A program made the translations under genes and the position numbers. From the NCBI GenBank assembly GCA_041395565.1, contig JAWLAI010000003.1:310001-374000 (forward strand): 64,000 nucleotides of DNA, in the 5' to 3' direction. This DNA is from Pseudomonadota bacterium. Lineage in GTDB: Bacteria > Pseudomonadota > Gammaproteobacteria > UBA9214. Every line of letters begins with the position of its first letter. Position 1 is the first letter of the stretch. Shown in pieces: positions 34,258 through 43,635 of this stretch. Below the pieces are notes generated by a model. It did no database searches and was not told the origin of the DNA. It saw only the letters and a program-made list of their open reading frames with translations.

Positions 34258-35545
34258 ATTTAGTCTCAACCTCGATACCGGTCTTCTTCAGGAACGGTGT
34301 CGGTAGGACACCGCCGGCGCAGATGATGACTGCATCATTATCGATGGTGACGATATTGCCTTGGTGTTCGATTTCGACGTTCTTCGCCCCGATTTGCTTG
34401 ACATTGGAAGACATGAGTACATCGAGTTTTCCGGCGGCTTGCAGGCTGGAAACCCTGTTGCGGTTCTTCTGCTTGGCGCGGGAGAAGGAGTCGCTGCGGT
34501 AAGATATAGAGACCTTGGTGTCTGGCTGCTCGGCAATGCTCGCTGCTGCGTCCAGCGCACTATCACCCCCGCCAACTACCAGGACATTGTGTTTGCGGTA
34601 CTGCTCCGGATCGATGAGCCTGTAGACAACCTTGGTTGATTCCTCCCCGGGTACGCCGAGCTTGCGTGGCGTACCGCGTCTGCCGATGGCAAGCAGCACG
34701 CAAGACGTGCTGTAGTCGCCATTCGAGGTAGTAACGATGAAGCCGTTGTCACTCCGCTCTATAGATTCCACACGTTCACCGAAACTGATCTCGATACCGG
34801 TCTTGCTTATGACTTCGGTCCAGAATTTGAGCAGTTTTTCCTTGGTCACCTCGCGAAAATCCATCATTCCGACCAGGGGGAGTTTGACCGGGGCGGTCAT
34901 GACGATCTTACCGCGCGGGAAATGCGCGACTGTGCCTCCCAGTGAATCCTGTTCGATGGTCTTGTAGTTCAGTTTGCTTTCCTTCGCACCCAGTGTTGCG
35001 GAGATGCCGGCCGGTCCGGCGCCGACAATGAGAACATCGAGCTGCTTTGGCGCCCCCTTGCGGCCGGATTTGACTATGGACTCCATGGCCTGCCGACCCT
35101 GCTCGATGGCGTTGCGAATCAGCCCCATTCCGCCCAGTTCGCCGGCAATGTATATGCCGGGAACGTTGGTCTGAAAGTCGGGCGCAACCAGCGGGATATC
35201 AACACCGCGTTCTGACGTTCCGAATACCAGCTTGATGGCCCCCATGGGGCAGGCGGTCTTGCAGGCGCCATGACCGATACAGTGTGCCGGGTTGATCAGT
35301 TCGGCCTTGTTGCGGATCAGCCCGAGTACATTGTGCTCCGGGCAGGCGCTGATGCATGAGCGACAGCCGATGCAGAGATTCTTGTCGATGAGCGGATGCA
35401 GGGAGGCTGGTTGCAGCAGTCCGGCTTCCTGGGCTTCCTGCAGTTCACGCAGGGCCAGGCGCTGCTTGCGCTGGCGCATATACAAATAAGTCGACCAAAT
35501 GCCGAGCATGATGCTGAGGTAGAAAACTGTCGAGCTATCAAACAT
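34244..35545 (-). CDS. membrane-anchored 4Fe-4S / FAD NAD(P)-type oxidoreductase
   Basis: 433 aa. One N-terminal membrane helix is followed by a ferredoxin module: C58-x2-C61-x2-C64-x3-C68-P, then C89-x2-H92-x2-C95-x3-C99-P, where the second cluster has His in place of one Cys. The remainder is a thioredoxin-reductase-like flavoprotein with FAD motif GAGPAGISA, NAD(P)-binding GGGDSALDAA and the C-terminal FAD-contacting segment ICAGGVLPTPF. No CxxC disulfide is present, so it is not a thioredoxin reductase. It probably moves electrons between NAD(P)H and a membrane or periplasmic carrier. It is divergent from the multiheme operon. Confidence 0.85.
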   Translation of the reverse strand: MFDSSTVFYLSIMLGIWSTYLYMRQRKQRLALRELQEAQEAGLLQPASLHPLIDKNLCIGCRSCISACPEHNVLGLIRNKAELINPAHCIGHGACKTACPMGAIKLVFGTSERGVDIPLVAPDFQTNVPGIYIAGELGGMGLIRNAIEQGRQAMESIVKSGRKGAPKQLDVLIVGAGPAGISATLGAKESKLNYKTIEQDSLGGTVAHFPRGKIVMTAPVKLPLVGMMDFREVTKEKLLKFWTEVISKTGIEISFGERVESIERSDNGFIVTTSNGDYSTSCVLLAIGRRGTPRKLGVPGEESTKVVYRLIDPEQYRKHNVLVVGGGDSALDAAASIAEQPDTKVSISYRSDSFSRAKQKNRNRVSSLQAAGKLDVLMSSNVKQIGAKNVEIEHQGNIVTIDNDAVIICAGGVLPTPFLKKTGIEVETKYGTE

Positions 35546-35960
35546 ATCAATTCTAGTCTCTGCTAAACCCAGTCGTTTAAAAGGGTTTTTTATTTCGAAC
35601 CGCTTGGCTGGGTATTATCGGGAGAAAATTTGCAATCTTCAATATATGGGAATATATTCCCAAAACGTGAAGTCCGTCACAGTTGCCCTGATGGTGTTTT
35701 GGTCTGCTGGGTGAGACTGCTGATGACTTCAGGAAATGTGTATGCGGACGCTAGGAAATGGTCGTCGTGCAGCGGTCTGGTGTGGATCAAGTCCAGAGTT
35801 ATGCAGCTGGGCGCAACATCCGCCAGGCGAGGATGCAGCCTGACCGGAGGCCATAAGGCTGGCGATTGATTGGACGACATCACGCTGCCACTGACGGCGG
35901 ACGGCTGCATGAAGTTGAGAATGTCGCGTATCGAGGTACGCGCTGCTGGCGAGAACGAAT
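35546..35960. other. divergent promoter region with a 16-bp palindrome
   Basis: About 415 bp between the Fe-S/FAD gene and the multiheme operon. TGGGAATATATTCCCA at 35647-35662 is a perfect palindrome and a candidate operator. AT-rich sequence around 35575-35600 could hold the minus-strand promoter. No gene seen. Confidence 0.5.
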
Positions 35961-36674
35961 ATGAAGAAAGCCTTGCTTGGAACAATCGCTTTGGTGTTCG
36001 CCGCCCTGGGTATGTATCTGGCAGCCGGCGGTGCCGGCTCGGATGAACACGAGTCGCCTGTACAGTTGCAGTCCGTCGATAAGTCAGCAACGTCACCAGG
36101 AGCCAACAGCCTGCCATCCGTGGCGGATATGCTCCAGAAGCTGGAGCAGCGGCTCGAGCGGGAACCGGATGATGCGGCAGGTTGGAATCTGCTTGGCCGT
36201 TCCTATGAATTTCTCGGTCGACACGAGGAGGCTGGCGCGGCTTTCGAAAAGGCAGCGGCGCTGGGTTACCAGCAGTCTGCCAACGCGCCTGTAGCAGAGG
36301 CAGTGATACGCGGTGTTGTAAGGCTTGACCCGGCGCTATCTGGCAAGGTGGTGGGCAACGAGACAGTTTTTGTTTTCGCGCGTGCGGTTTCAGGGCCGCG
36401 CATGCCTGTCGCCGTCCTGCGCAAACCTGCGAGTGAATTGCCGTTTGAGTTTGTATTGGATGATTCGGCTGCGATGAATCCAGAAATTAAGCTATCCAGT
36501 TACGGCCAGGTGATCGTGGGGGCGAGGCTGACAGCCACGGGTGATGCTGTGGCGCACGAAGGGGACCTGGAGGGCTTCAGTGCGCTGGTGAATGTTGGTA
36601 GCGAGGAAGCAGTGGAAGTAACGATAGATCAGTCTGTTTTGATGCAGGTAAATGGCCCTGCAGGAGAGGGTTGA
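35961..36674 (+). CDS. TPR protein with CcmI/CycH-like C-terminus
   Basis: 237 aa. An N-terminal signal anchor precedes a TPR-like segment (LEQRLEREPDDAAGWNLLGRSYEFLGRHEEAGAAFEKAAALG). Residues about 115-235 match the C-terminal domain of CcmI/CycH: VFVFARAVSGPRMPVAVLRKPASELPFEF, then LDDSAAMNP. In cytochrome c maturation CcmI presents apocytochrome to the heme ligase. Here it starts an operon of giant c-type cytochromes, so a dedicated apocytochrome chaperone is likely. No other ccm genes are in the window. Confidence 0.85.
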   Translation: MKKALLGTIALVFAALGMYLAAGGAGSDEHESPVQLQSVDKSATSPGANSLPSVADMLQKLEQRLEREPDDAAGWNLLGRSYEFLGRHEEAGAAFEKAAALGYQQSANAPVAEAVIRGVVRLDPALSGKVVGNETVFVFARAVSGPRMPVAVLRKPASELPFEFVLDDSAAMNPEIKLSSYGQVIVGARLTATGDAVAHEGDLEGFSALVNVGSEEAVEVTIDQSVLMQVNGPAGEG

Positions 36675-36675
36675 T

Positions 36676-37632
36676 ATGTCAGCAACTATGACGACCACCA
36701 TCCAGGGACGGGTGGCAACGCGCGATAATACTGCGAAACGTGCCGCAGGCAAGCAGCGTAACACGGAGCGTGATGCAAGACTGCGCTCGCTCCTGGGCGA
36801 CCGCTGGCACACCCTGATGTACTACGTGCTGGTCATTGCTGTGATTGCCTACGGCTGGTTACGGCGCGGCGATGTGTATCTTTCTCCGGAAGATGGTGTC
36901 GGTTATGCGCTGGGAATCATCGGCGGCAGCCTGATGGTGTTGTTGCTGCTCTATCCATTGCGCAAACACGTCAGCTGGATGAGAAGGGTAGGTAAAGTCA
37001 AGCACTGGTTCCGGATGCACATGATCATCGGTGTATTGGCTCCTGTACTCATTCTCTATCACTGCAATTTCCAGCTTGGTTCGATGAACGGGACAATAGC
37101 CCTGTTCAGTATGCTGCTGGTTGCCTCGAGTGGCCTCCTGGGTCGCTATTTCTACACCAGGATTCACTACGGACTTTATGGGCGAAAAGCGGACCTGGAG
37201 CGTCTTAACAGTGACGCGATCGTGATCAAGGCCTACATGCACAGGGTTTTTGCTGCGGATCCCGGTCTGCAGGACCGATTGACAATCCTGGAGCAAAAGA
37301 CACTGCGGCAGCCCCATAGTCTGGTTGGCGGTATCTGGCATATTGCGCATATTTCGGTGCTTTCCCGCTGGTATGCGCTGCTGGCCAGAATGCGGCTGCG
37401 GAATGCGCAGAATGCCATCATCCTGCGTGACAGGCTCAATCCAGAAGAGATTCGCAGGCTGCGGATTTCGAGCAGCTACTACCTGCGTCTGTATATGGAA
37501 TCAATCCGCCGCGTTGCCGGCTTCACATTCTTTGAGCGCCTGTTCGGCTTCTGGCATGTTTTGCATCTGCCGCTGTTCCTGATGATGCTGGTTGCGGGTG
37601 TCATTCATGTATACGCAGTCCATTTTTACTGA
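36676..37632 (+). CDS. membrane protein with b-type-heme-like histidine pattern
   Basis: 318 aa with about five membrane segments. Histidines sit at the membrane segments: H110, H115, H129 (KHWFRMHMIIG..LILYHC) and H294, H297, H311, H316 near the C-terminus (FWHVLHLPLFLMMLVAGVIHVYAVHF). A spacing of 14 residues (115/129, 297/311) on two helices is typical of ligands to two stacked transmembrane b hemes, as in ferric reductases and cytochrome b561-like proteins. The ATG at 36676 has an AGGAGAGGG site, one base after the TPR stop. It probably links quinone or NAD(P)H electrons to the periplasmic cytochromes encoded next. Confidence 0.75.
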   Translation: MSATMTTTIQGRVATRDNTAKRAAGKQRNTERDARLRSLLGDRWHTLMYYVLVIAVIAYGWLRRGDVYLSPEDGVGYALGIIGGSLMVLLLLYPLRKHVSWMRRVGKVKHWFRMHMIIGVLAPVLILYHCNFQLGSMNGTIALFSMLLVASSGLLGRYFYTRIHYGLYGRKADLERLNSDAIVIKAYMHRVFAADPGLQDRLTILEQKTLRQPHSLVGGIWHIAHISVLSRWYALLARMRLRNAQNAIILRDRLNPEEIRRLRISSSYYLRLYMESIRRVAGFTFFERLFGFWHVLHLPLFLMMLVAGVIHVYAVHFY

Positions 37633-37637
37633 TATCC

Positions 37638-39215
37638 GTGACCGATGCATTGGCAAAAAAAGCGCTCGCGCTCGTCCTGGTATGCCTGTCGCTGGTGTTG
37701 ATGTGTGCGATGCGGCAGGCGCACGCCATCGATATCGAATCGCTGGTGATGCCGGGCGAACTGATAGAAGGTCATGCCAAGTACGAGAAGGAATGCAAGA
37801 AGTGCCATCGTCCTTTCAGCAAGGAAAGTCAGAGCACTCTGTGTCTCGACTGTCATGAGGAGGTGGCTGATGACGTCAAGGCGAAGCGTGGCTTTCACGG
37901 CCTGAGTGGTGCCGGCGATGCCAAGTGCAGTACCTGCCATGAGGATCACCTGGGGCGCGACGCGAATGTCATGAAATTCAGCAAGGAAACATTCGATCAT
38001 GACGAGACCGACTATCCGCTCAAGGGCATGCATGTCAGCGCTGAATGCGATGATTGTCACGAGCAGGAGAAGAAATACCGCGAGGCGCCGCAGACGTGCA
38101 TCAGTTGCCATAAGGACGACGATTCACACAAGGGCAATCTGGGAGAGAAGTGTGAAGATTGCCATGATGTGAAAAGCTGGAAAAAGCAGGATTTCAATCA
38201 CGATGAGACGGATTTCAAGCTGCGCGGGAAGCACGAGGACGTTGCATGCAACAGTTGTCACGCAGGGCAGCGCTACGAGGGCACGCCGGATACCTGCGTG
38301 GAATGCCATTTGTTGAGTGATGTGCATGCCGGTAGATACGGCAAGAAGTGCGATGACTGTCATCGGGAGTCAGGCTGGAAAAAGATCGTGTTTGACCATG
38401 ACAAAAACACCGATTATCCCCTGACCGGAAAGCATGAAAATGTCGCCTGTGATACATGCCATGGTGGCAATCTGTTCGACGAGGATATCGGAACAGACTG
38501 CATTTCCTGCCATCGCAATGACGATGAGCACAGGGGGCAGTACGGTGAGAAGTGCGACTCATGCCATCGCACGGATGGCTGGGGCAAGGTCAAGTTCGAT
38601 CATGACAGGGAAACTGATTTTCCATTGCGCGGGAAGCATGTCGACCTGCTGTGCAGCGCCTGCCACAGAGGTGAGCTCGAGGACGAGACGCTGGGCGTAG
38701 AGTGTGTGGACTGTCACAAGGACAACGATGTGCATGCGGGAAAGCAGGGCAAGGAATGCGCGAAATGCCATAACGAGAAGAGCTGGTCGGAAAAGATACG
38801 CTTTGACCATGACATGACGCGATTCCCGCTGATCGGCCTGCATGCGGTAGCGCCTTGCGAGGAATGCCACCTGTCTGCCGTGTACAAGGATACGAGTGCG
38901 GACTGCAATGATTGTCACGGCGATGACGATGTCCACGAGCGTAAACTGGGAATAGCCTGTGCACTGTGTCACAACCCGAATGCCTGGGCGCTCTGGGAAT
39001 TCGATCATGACAGGCAGACGGAATTCAAGCTCGATGGCGGTCACAAAGGGCTTGTTTGCGAGTCGTGCCATACACAGCCTGCCAAGAACAAGGTCAGGCA
39101 GAGTTCGTCCTGCAATTCCTGCCATCGCGACGATGATGTGCATGAAGGCAGATTCGGGCGCTTCTGCGAGCGCTGCCACAACACCGAGTCATTTGAGACA
39201 GTACAAATGAGATAG
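37638..39215 (+). CDS. 21-heme c-type cytochrome
   Basis: 525 aa, GTG start 5 bp after the previous stop. A signal peptide ends AHA-ID. There are 21 CXXCH motifs: three in the N-terminal part, then six modules of about 65 residues with three each. Each module follows F-D-H-D..G-K-H..CxxCH..CxxCH..D-x-H..CxxCH, so each supplies three extra histidines that can serve as distal ligands (bis-His hemes). The arrangement suggests an extended molecular wire in the periplasm or at the cell surface. No lipobox is seen. It is related to the cytochrome c3-like superfamily in pattern only. Confidence 0.9.
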   Translation: MTDALAKKALALVLVCLSLVLMCAMRQAHAIDIESLVMPGELIEGHAKYEKECKKCHRPFSKESQSTLCLDCHEEVADDVKAKRGFHGLSGAGDAKCSTCHEDHLGRDANVMKFSKETFDHDETDYPLKGMHVSAECDDCHEQEKKYREAPQTCISCHKDDDSHKGNLGEKCEDCHDVKSWKKQDFNHDETDFKLRGKHEDVACNSCHAGQRYEGTPDTCVECHLLSDVHAGRYGKKCDDCHRESGWKKIVFDHDKNTDYPLTGKHENVACDTCHGGNLFDEDIGTDCISCHRNDDEHRGQYGEKCDSCHRTDGWGKVKFDHDRETDFPLRGKHVDLLCSACHRGELEDETLGVECVDCHKDNDVHAGKQGKECAKCHNEKSWSEKIRFDHDMTRFPLIGLHAVAPCEECHLSAVYKDTSADCNDCHGDDDVHERKLGIACALCHNPNAWALWEFDHDRQTEFKLDGGHKGLVCESCHTQPAKNKVRQSSSCNSCHRDDDVHEGRFGRFCERCHNTESFETVQMR

Positions 39216-39255
39216 AGCCCGGAGCAGCGGCAACCAGACTCCAGGGGGGTAAAGT

Positions 39256-42200
39256 ATGATTTGCGTGCCCGCGAAAAATCGAATCGAAGATCTGTCATCG
39301 TCCTCACGCAGGACTTGGTCGAGGCTGACTGTTGCAGTCTTGCTGGGGATCATCGTCGCCACACTGTATGCGGGTGCCGGATACGCCCGTGACGAGGTTG
39401 TTGCAGAAGGATATGTTATCAGGCTCGCGTCAACCAGCCGCGGCTTCGATGACGATGTTGTCGGCGACCTCGATCTTCCCAATGTACAGCGCGCCTACAC
39501 GACCACCTTCAGTAAGGATGGCCAGGAATGGCAGCAGCTGCGGCTCGGATTTTTCAGCACCAAGGCTGAGGCCCTGGCGGCTGCCCGGTCGCTGGCGGAC
39601 CGTTTCCCTGGTGCGCAGGTCACCACCGTCTCCTCGCTCGACCGGAAGTCCGCTGTGACCCGGGCATTGTCGAGCAAGGCCGCGGTGCCGGCCATGCCGC
39701 CGGCCGCTGTCGCGCAGGTGGCGGCACCGGCCATGGAGAAAGCGCCTCCCGCCACCGGCGGTCTGCGTGAAAGTGTAAGCGGCTTCTTCAGCAAGCTCTC
39801 GCCAGCCAACTGGTTTGGTGGTAAGAAGCAAGGTGCACGATCGGAAAAATCCACAGTATCGGCACCGGCGCCTGTAACGCCAGGCAAAGCGCCTTCTGTA
39901 CGGCAGGCGAATTCAAACACTAAACCACCGATGGCTTCCGCTAACGGGCGCGCCGCCGTTGCAACAGGCGCAGTCGGGGCCGTTGCAGTGCCTGCGCCAG
40001 CGACAAGGCCGTTGCCGGCGACCGCGGGAAGGGCGTTGCCCGCGGTGATGCATGCAGATACCGGGTCCGGTAGTGTCACCAAGGTTGCCGCTGCCGAGCC
40101 CGGCGTGACTGCAGGCAGTACGGCTACGGCACCTGTGGCGGTTGCACCGGCGCAGGAGAAGTCATTTTTCGGCAGCCTGAAACAATTATCACCGTTGAAC
40201 TGGTTTTCAAGCGATACCAAGACAGCCACCGCGACAGCGGCCAGCGGCGGTGGTCTGGTGAAGGTTGCGGCAACGACTGCAGCTGCTGCAAGTACCCAGT
40301 CGGGTGGTTTCGATCATGCGACCACGGGATTCGTGCTGGAAGGGGCGCATGCAATTGCGGATTGCTCCAGTTGCCACTTGCAGGGTGTGTTCCGTGGCAC
40401 GCCAACGCAGTGCGTTGCGTGTCATTCGGCAGGCAGTCGCATGTCCGGACAGAGCATGTCGGCAGACCATATAAAGACCATGCCTATCTGCGAGGAATGT
40501 CACACAAGTCAGCAGTGGGTGCCGCTTTCGAGGATGAATCACGATGTTGTGACCGGGAGTTGCGCGAGCTGCCATGACGGCAAGAAGGCGACCGGAAAAT
40601 CGCCAGGTCACATCAGCACCACACAGGACTGCGAGACCTGTCATACGCCGTTCAGCTGGACCACTGCCGTATTTGACCACAGTGGCGTCCAGCCAGGCAG
40701 CTGTTTCAGCTGTCACAACGGTTCGCGCGCTACAGGTAAGAAAGCGACGCATGTGACCAGTTCCAACACCTGCGACGAGTGCCACAGCACCAGTGCCTGG
40801 ATTCCGGCGCTGTTCGACCATGCCGGTATCACGGGCAGTTGTTCAACCTGTCACAACGGCAGTACCGCTACCGGCAAGAACGTCGCGCATATCAACACGA
40901 GCAATAACTGCGAAGCCTGTCATGCCACAAACGTCTGGAAGCCGGTCGTGCATCCAGATCATGCCGAGGTTGTCGGTACCTGCTTCAGCTGTCACAACGG
41001 CAGCACGGCGGGTGGCAAGACCACGAATCACATTGCCAGTAGCAATACCTGCGACGACTGCCACAACACCTCATCTTGGGCCGCAGTCACGTTTGACCAT
41101 TCTGGTGTGACGGGAAATTGCTCGACATGCCATAACGGGACTTCCGCGACCGGCAAGAACAGTGCGCATATCAATACCACGAACAGTTGTGAATCCTGCC
41201 ATGGCACGACGGCTTGGACGGGGGTGCAGCATCCGGATCACAGTCAGGTCCTGGGCACCTGCTTCAGCTGTCACAACGGCTCGGTCGCCTCGGGCAAGTC
41301 GAGTAATCATATAGCCAGCAGCAATACCTGCGACGACTGCCACAATACCAATACCTGGACCTCGGCGGTGTTCGACCACAGCGGCGTAACCGGCAGTTGT
41401 TCGTCTTGCCATAACGGGACTTCCGCGACCGGCAAGAATAGCTCGCACATCCAGACCACGAACAGTTGTGAATCCTGCCACAACACGACAGCCTTCGCCC
41501 CGGCGCTGCGGGTCGACCATGCCGACGTGCTCGGGACCTGCTTCAGTTGCCACAACGGCACCATGGCAATCGGCAAGTTCCCGACGCACATTGCCAGCAG
41601 CAACACCTGTGACGACTGCCACAACACCACGTCCTGGACCTCGGTGGCTCGACCACAGTGGCGTGACCGGCAACTGCGCGTCCTGCCATAACGGCAGCTC
41701 CGCGACCGGCAAGAACAGCACGCACATCCAGACCACGAGTGCCTGCGAGGATTGCCACAGCACGACGACCTTCGCGCCGGCGCTGCGGGTCGACCATGCC
41801 GACGTGCTCGGGACCTGCTTCAGTTGCCACAACGGCACCACGGCAATCGGCAAGTTCGACGCACATTGCCAGCAGCACCTGCGACGACCGCCACAACACC
41901 ACGTCCTGACCTGGTGGTGTTCGACCACAGTGGCGTGACCGGCAACTGCGCGTCCTGCCATAACGGCAGCTCCGCGACCGGCAAGAACAGCACGCACATC
42001 CAGACCACGAGTGCCTGCGAGGATTGCCACAGCACGACGACCTTCGCGCCGGCGCTGCGGGTCGACCATGCCGACGTGCTCGACCTGCTTCAGTTGCCAC
42101 AACGGCACCACGGCAATCGGCAAGTCTTCGACGCACATTGCCAGCAGCAACACCTGCGACGACTGCCACAACACCACGTCCTGGACCTCGGTGGTGTTCG

Positions 42201-43261
42201 ATCACAGCGGTGTGACCGGCAGCTGTTTCTCCTGCCATAACGGCAGCTCCGCGACCGGCAAGAACAGCACGCACATCCAGCACCAACACCTGCGAGGACT
42301 GTCACAGCACGACGACCTTCGCGCCGGCGCTGCGGGTCGACCATGCCGACGTGCTCGGTACCTGCTTCAGCAGCCCAACGGCACCACGGCAATCGGCAAG
42401 TCTTCGACGCACATCGCCAGCGGCAACACCTGCGACGACTGCCACAACACCACCTCCTGGACCTCGGCGGTGTTCGATCACAGCAGTGTGACCGGCAGCT
42501 GTTTCTCCTGCCACAACGGGACTACCGCGACCGGCAAGAACAGCACGCACATCCAGACCACCAACACCTGCGAGGACTGTCACAGCACGACGACCTTCGC
42601 GCCGGCGCTGCGGGTCGACCATGCCGACGTGCTCGGTACCTGCTTCAGCTGCCACAACGGCACCACCGCGCCCGGCAAGTCCGCCAATCACCTGGCCACG
42701 AGCAATACCTGCGACGATTGCCATACCACGAATGCGTGGACACCTGCGGTGTTCGATCACAGCGGCGTGACATCCCCCTGCTCGACCTGCCACAACGGCA
42801 CCACCGCGACCGGCAAGTCGCCGACGCATATCCAGACCTCTGGCCAGTGCGACGACTGCCATACCACCATTGCCTGGATTCCTGCGAGTTTCGACCACAG
42901 TCTGGTCACGGGTTCGTGCTCGAGCTGTCACAACGGCACCTCGGCGACCGGCAAGGCGTCGAACCATTTCACGACCACGCTGCAGTGCGACGAGTGCCAC
43001 AGCACCAACAACTGGACACCGCTGATCTTCGTGCACAGCGGCGGCAACTATCCGGGCGATCACCGCGGCAACCCGCCCTGCAGCGCCTGCCATACCAGCA
43101 ACAGCCAGGTCATCCCCTGGCAGTTCCCGGCTTACCAGCCGGATTGTGCGGGTTGCCATGCCAACCAATACAATGCTGGTGATCACCGTAACCGCTCGGT
43201 CAGTGTCGACCGCGATTGTGGCGCCAGCGGCTGTCACCGGGTCAGTGCCAGCAGCTTCTAG
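39256..43261 (+). CDS. giant SPOR-domain multiheme cytochrome c (about 40 hemes), frame broken
   Basis: The first frame runs 39256-41691, then the same protein continues in shifted frames to a stop at 43261. A signal anchor precedes a SPOR domain (residues about 50-127) and an Ala/Pro/Thr-rich linker to about residue 350. The rest is heme repeats such as FDHSGVTGSCSSCHNG and THIASSNTCDDCH: 19 CXXCH before the first break and about 40 in all once frames are joined. Small deletions near 41646, 41854, 41909, 42081, 42277 and 42372, all in a 279-bp tandem repeat, shift the frame. Consensus error is the simplest explanation; a true pseudogene is possible. The ATG has a GGGGGG site. Confidence 0.85.
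41511..42890 (+). repeat. 279-bp tandem repeat encoding a four-heme, 93-residue unit
   Basis: The anchor GGTCGACCATGCCGACGTGCT-like sequence recurs at 41511, 41788, 42060, 42335 and 42613. Observed spacings are 277, 272, 275 and 278; adding back the local deletions gives 279 each time. Units are nearly identical at the DNA level and become more diverged outside this block. Confidence 0.85.
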
Positions 43262-43635
43262 GCACCGTGGGTGAGGCAGTGCGATGGTTGGCCTTAGACG
43301 GCTGCGGCAATGGCTTCCGCCCGCACCATATGGCGGCTGTGACATAGTGGCGCGGGGCATGCGGCGTAACGGCATGTGCGCGGATGCTGGCCTTGTACCA
43401 ATACGGGATATACTCTGCAGGCGCCGGTTGGTTACCGGGCGGTGCGGACAAGTCACGTAACGCAGCCGGATGCGAGGGCCGGCGGATGGAATCCCGCGGC
43501 ATCAAGATGGGCGCACGCGTTGCGGCCGGCAGGCAGTCCAGTCACGGCGCGGGTGGCGTGAACCTGCGGAACCGGCACGATTCCCGGATGATGTCGGGTG
43601 AAGTGTTTACATCAACCAGATCTAAGAGAAAAAAC
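43262..43635. other. intergenic region before the beta-barrel gene
   Basis: About 370 bp with no recognised gene. The barrel frame is open from 43384, but a signal peptide begins only at 43636. No clear promoter or terminator was identified. Confidence 0.4.

Noticed and set aside
41511..42890. Regular repeats as a CRISPR array
   Set aside because: Units are 279 bp, protein-coding and contiguous, without spacers.
41071..43456. Minus-strand Val/Ala-rich repeat frames opposite the giant cytochrome
   Set aside because: Their periodicity simply mirrors the 279-bp heme repeat.
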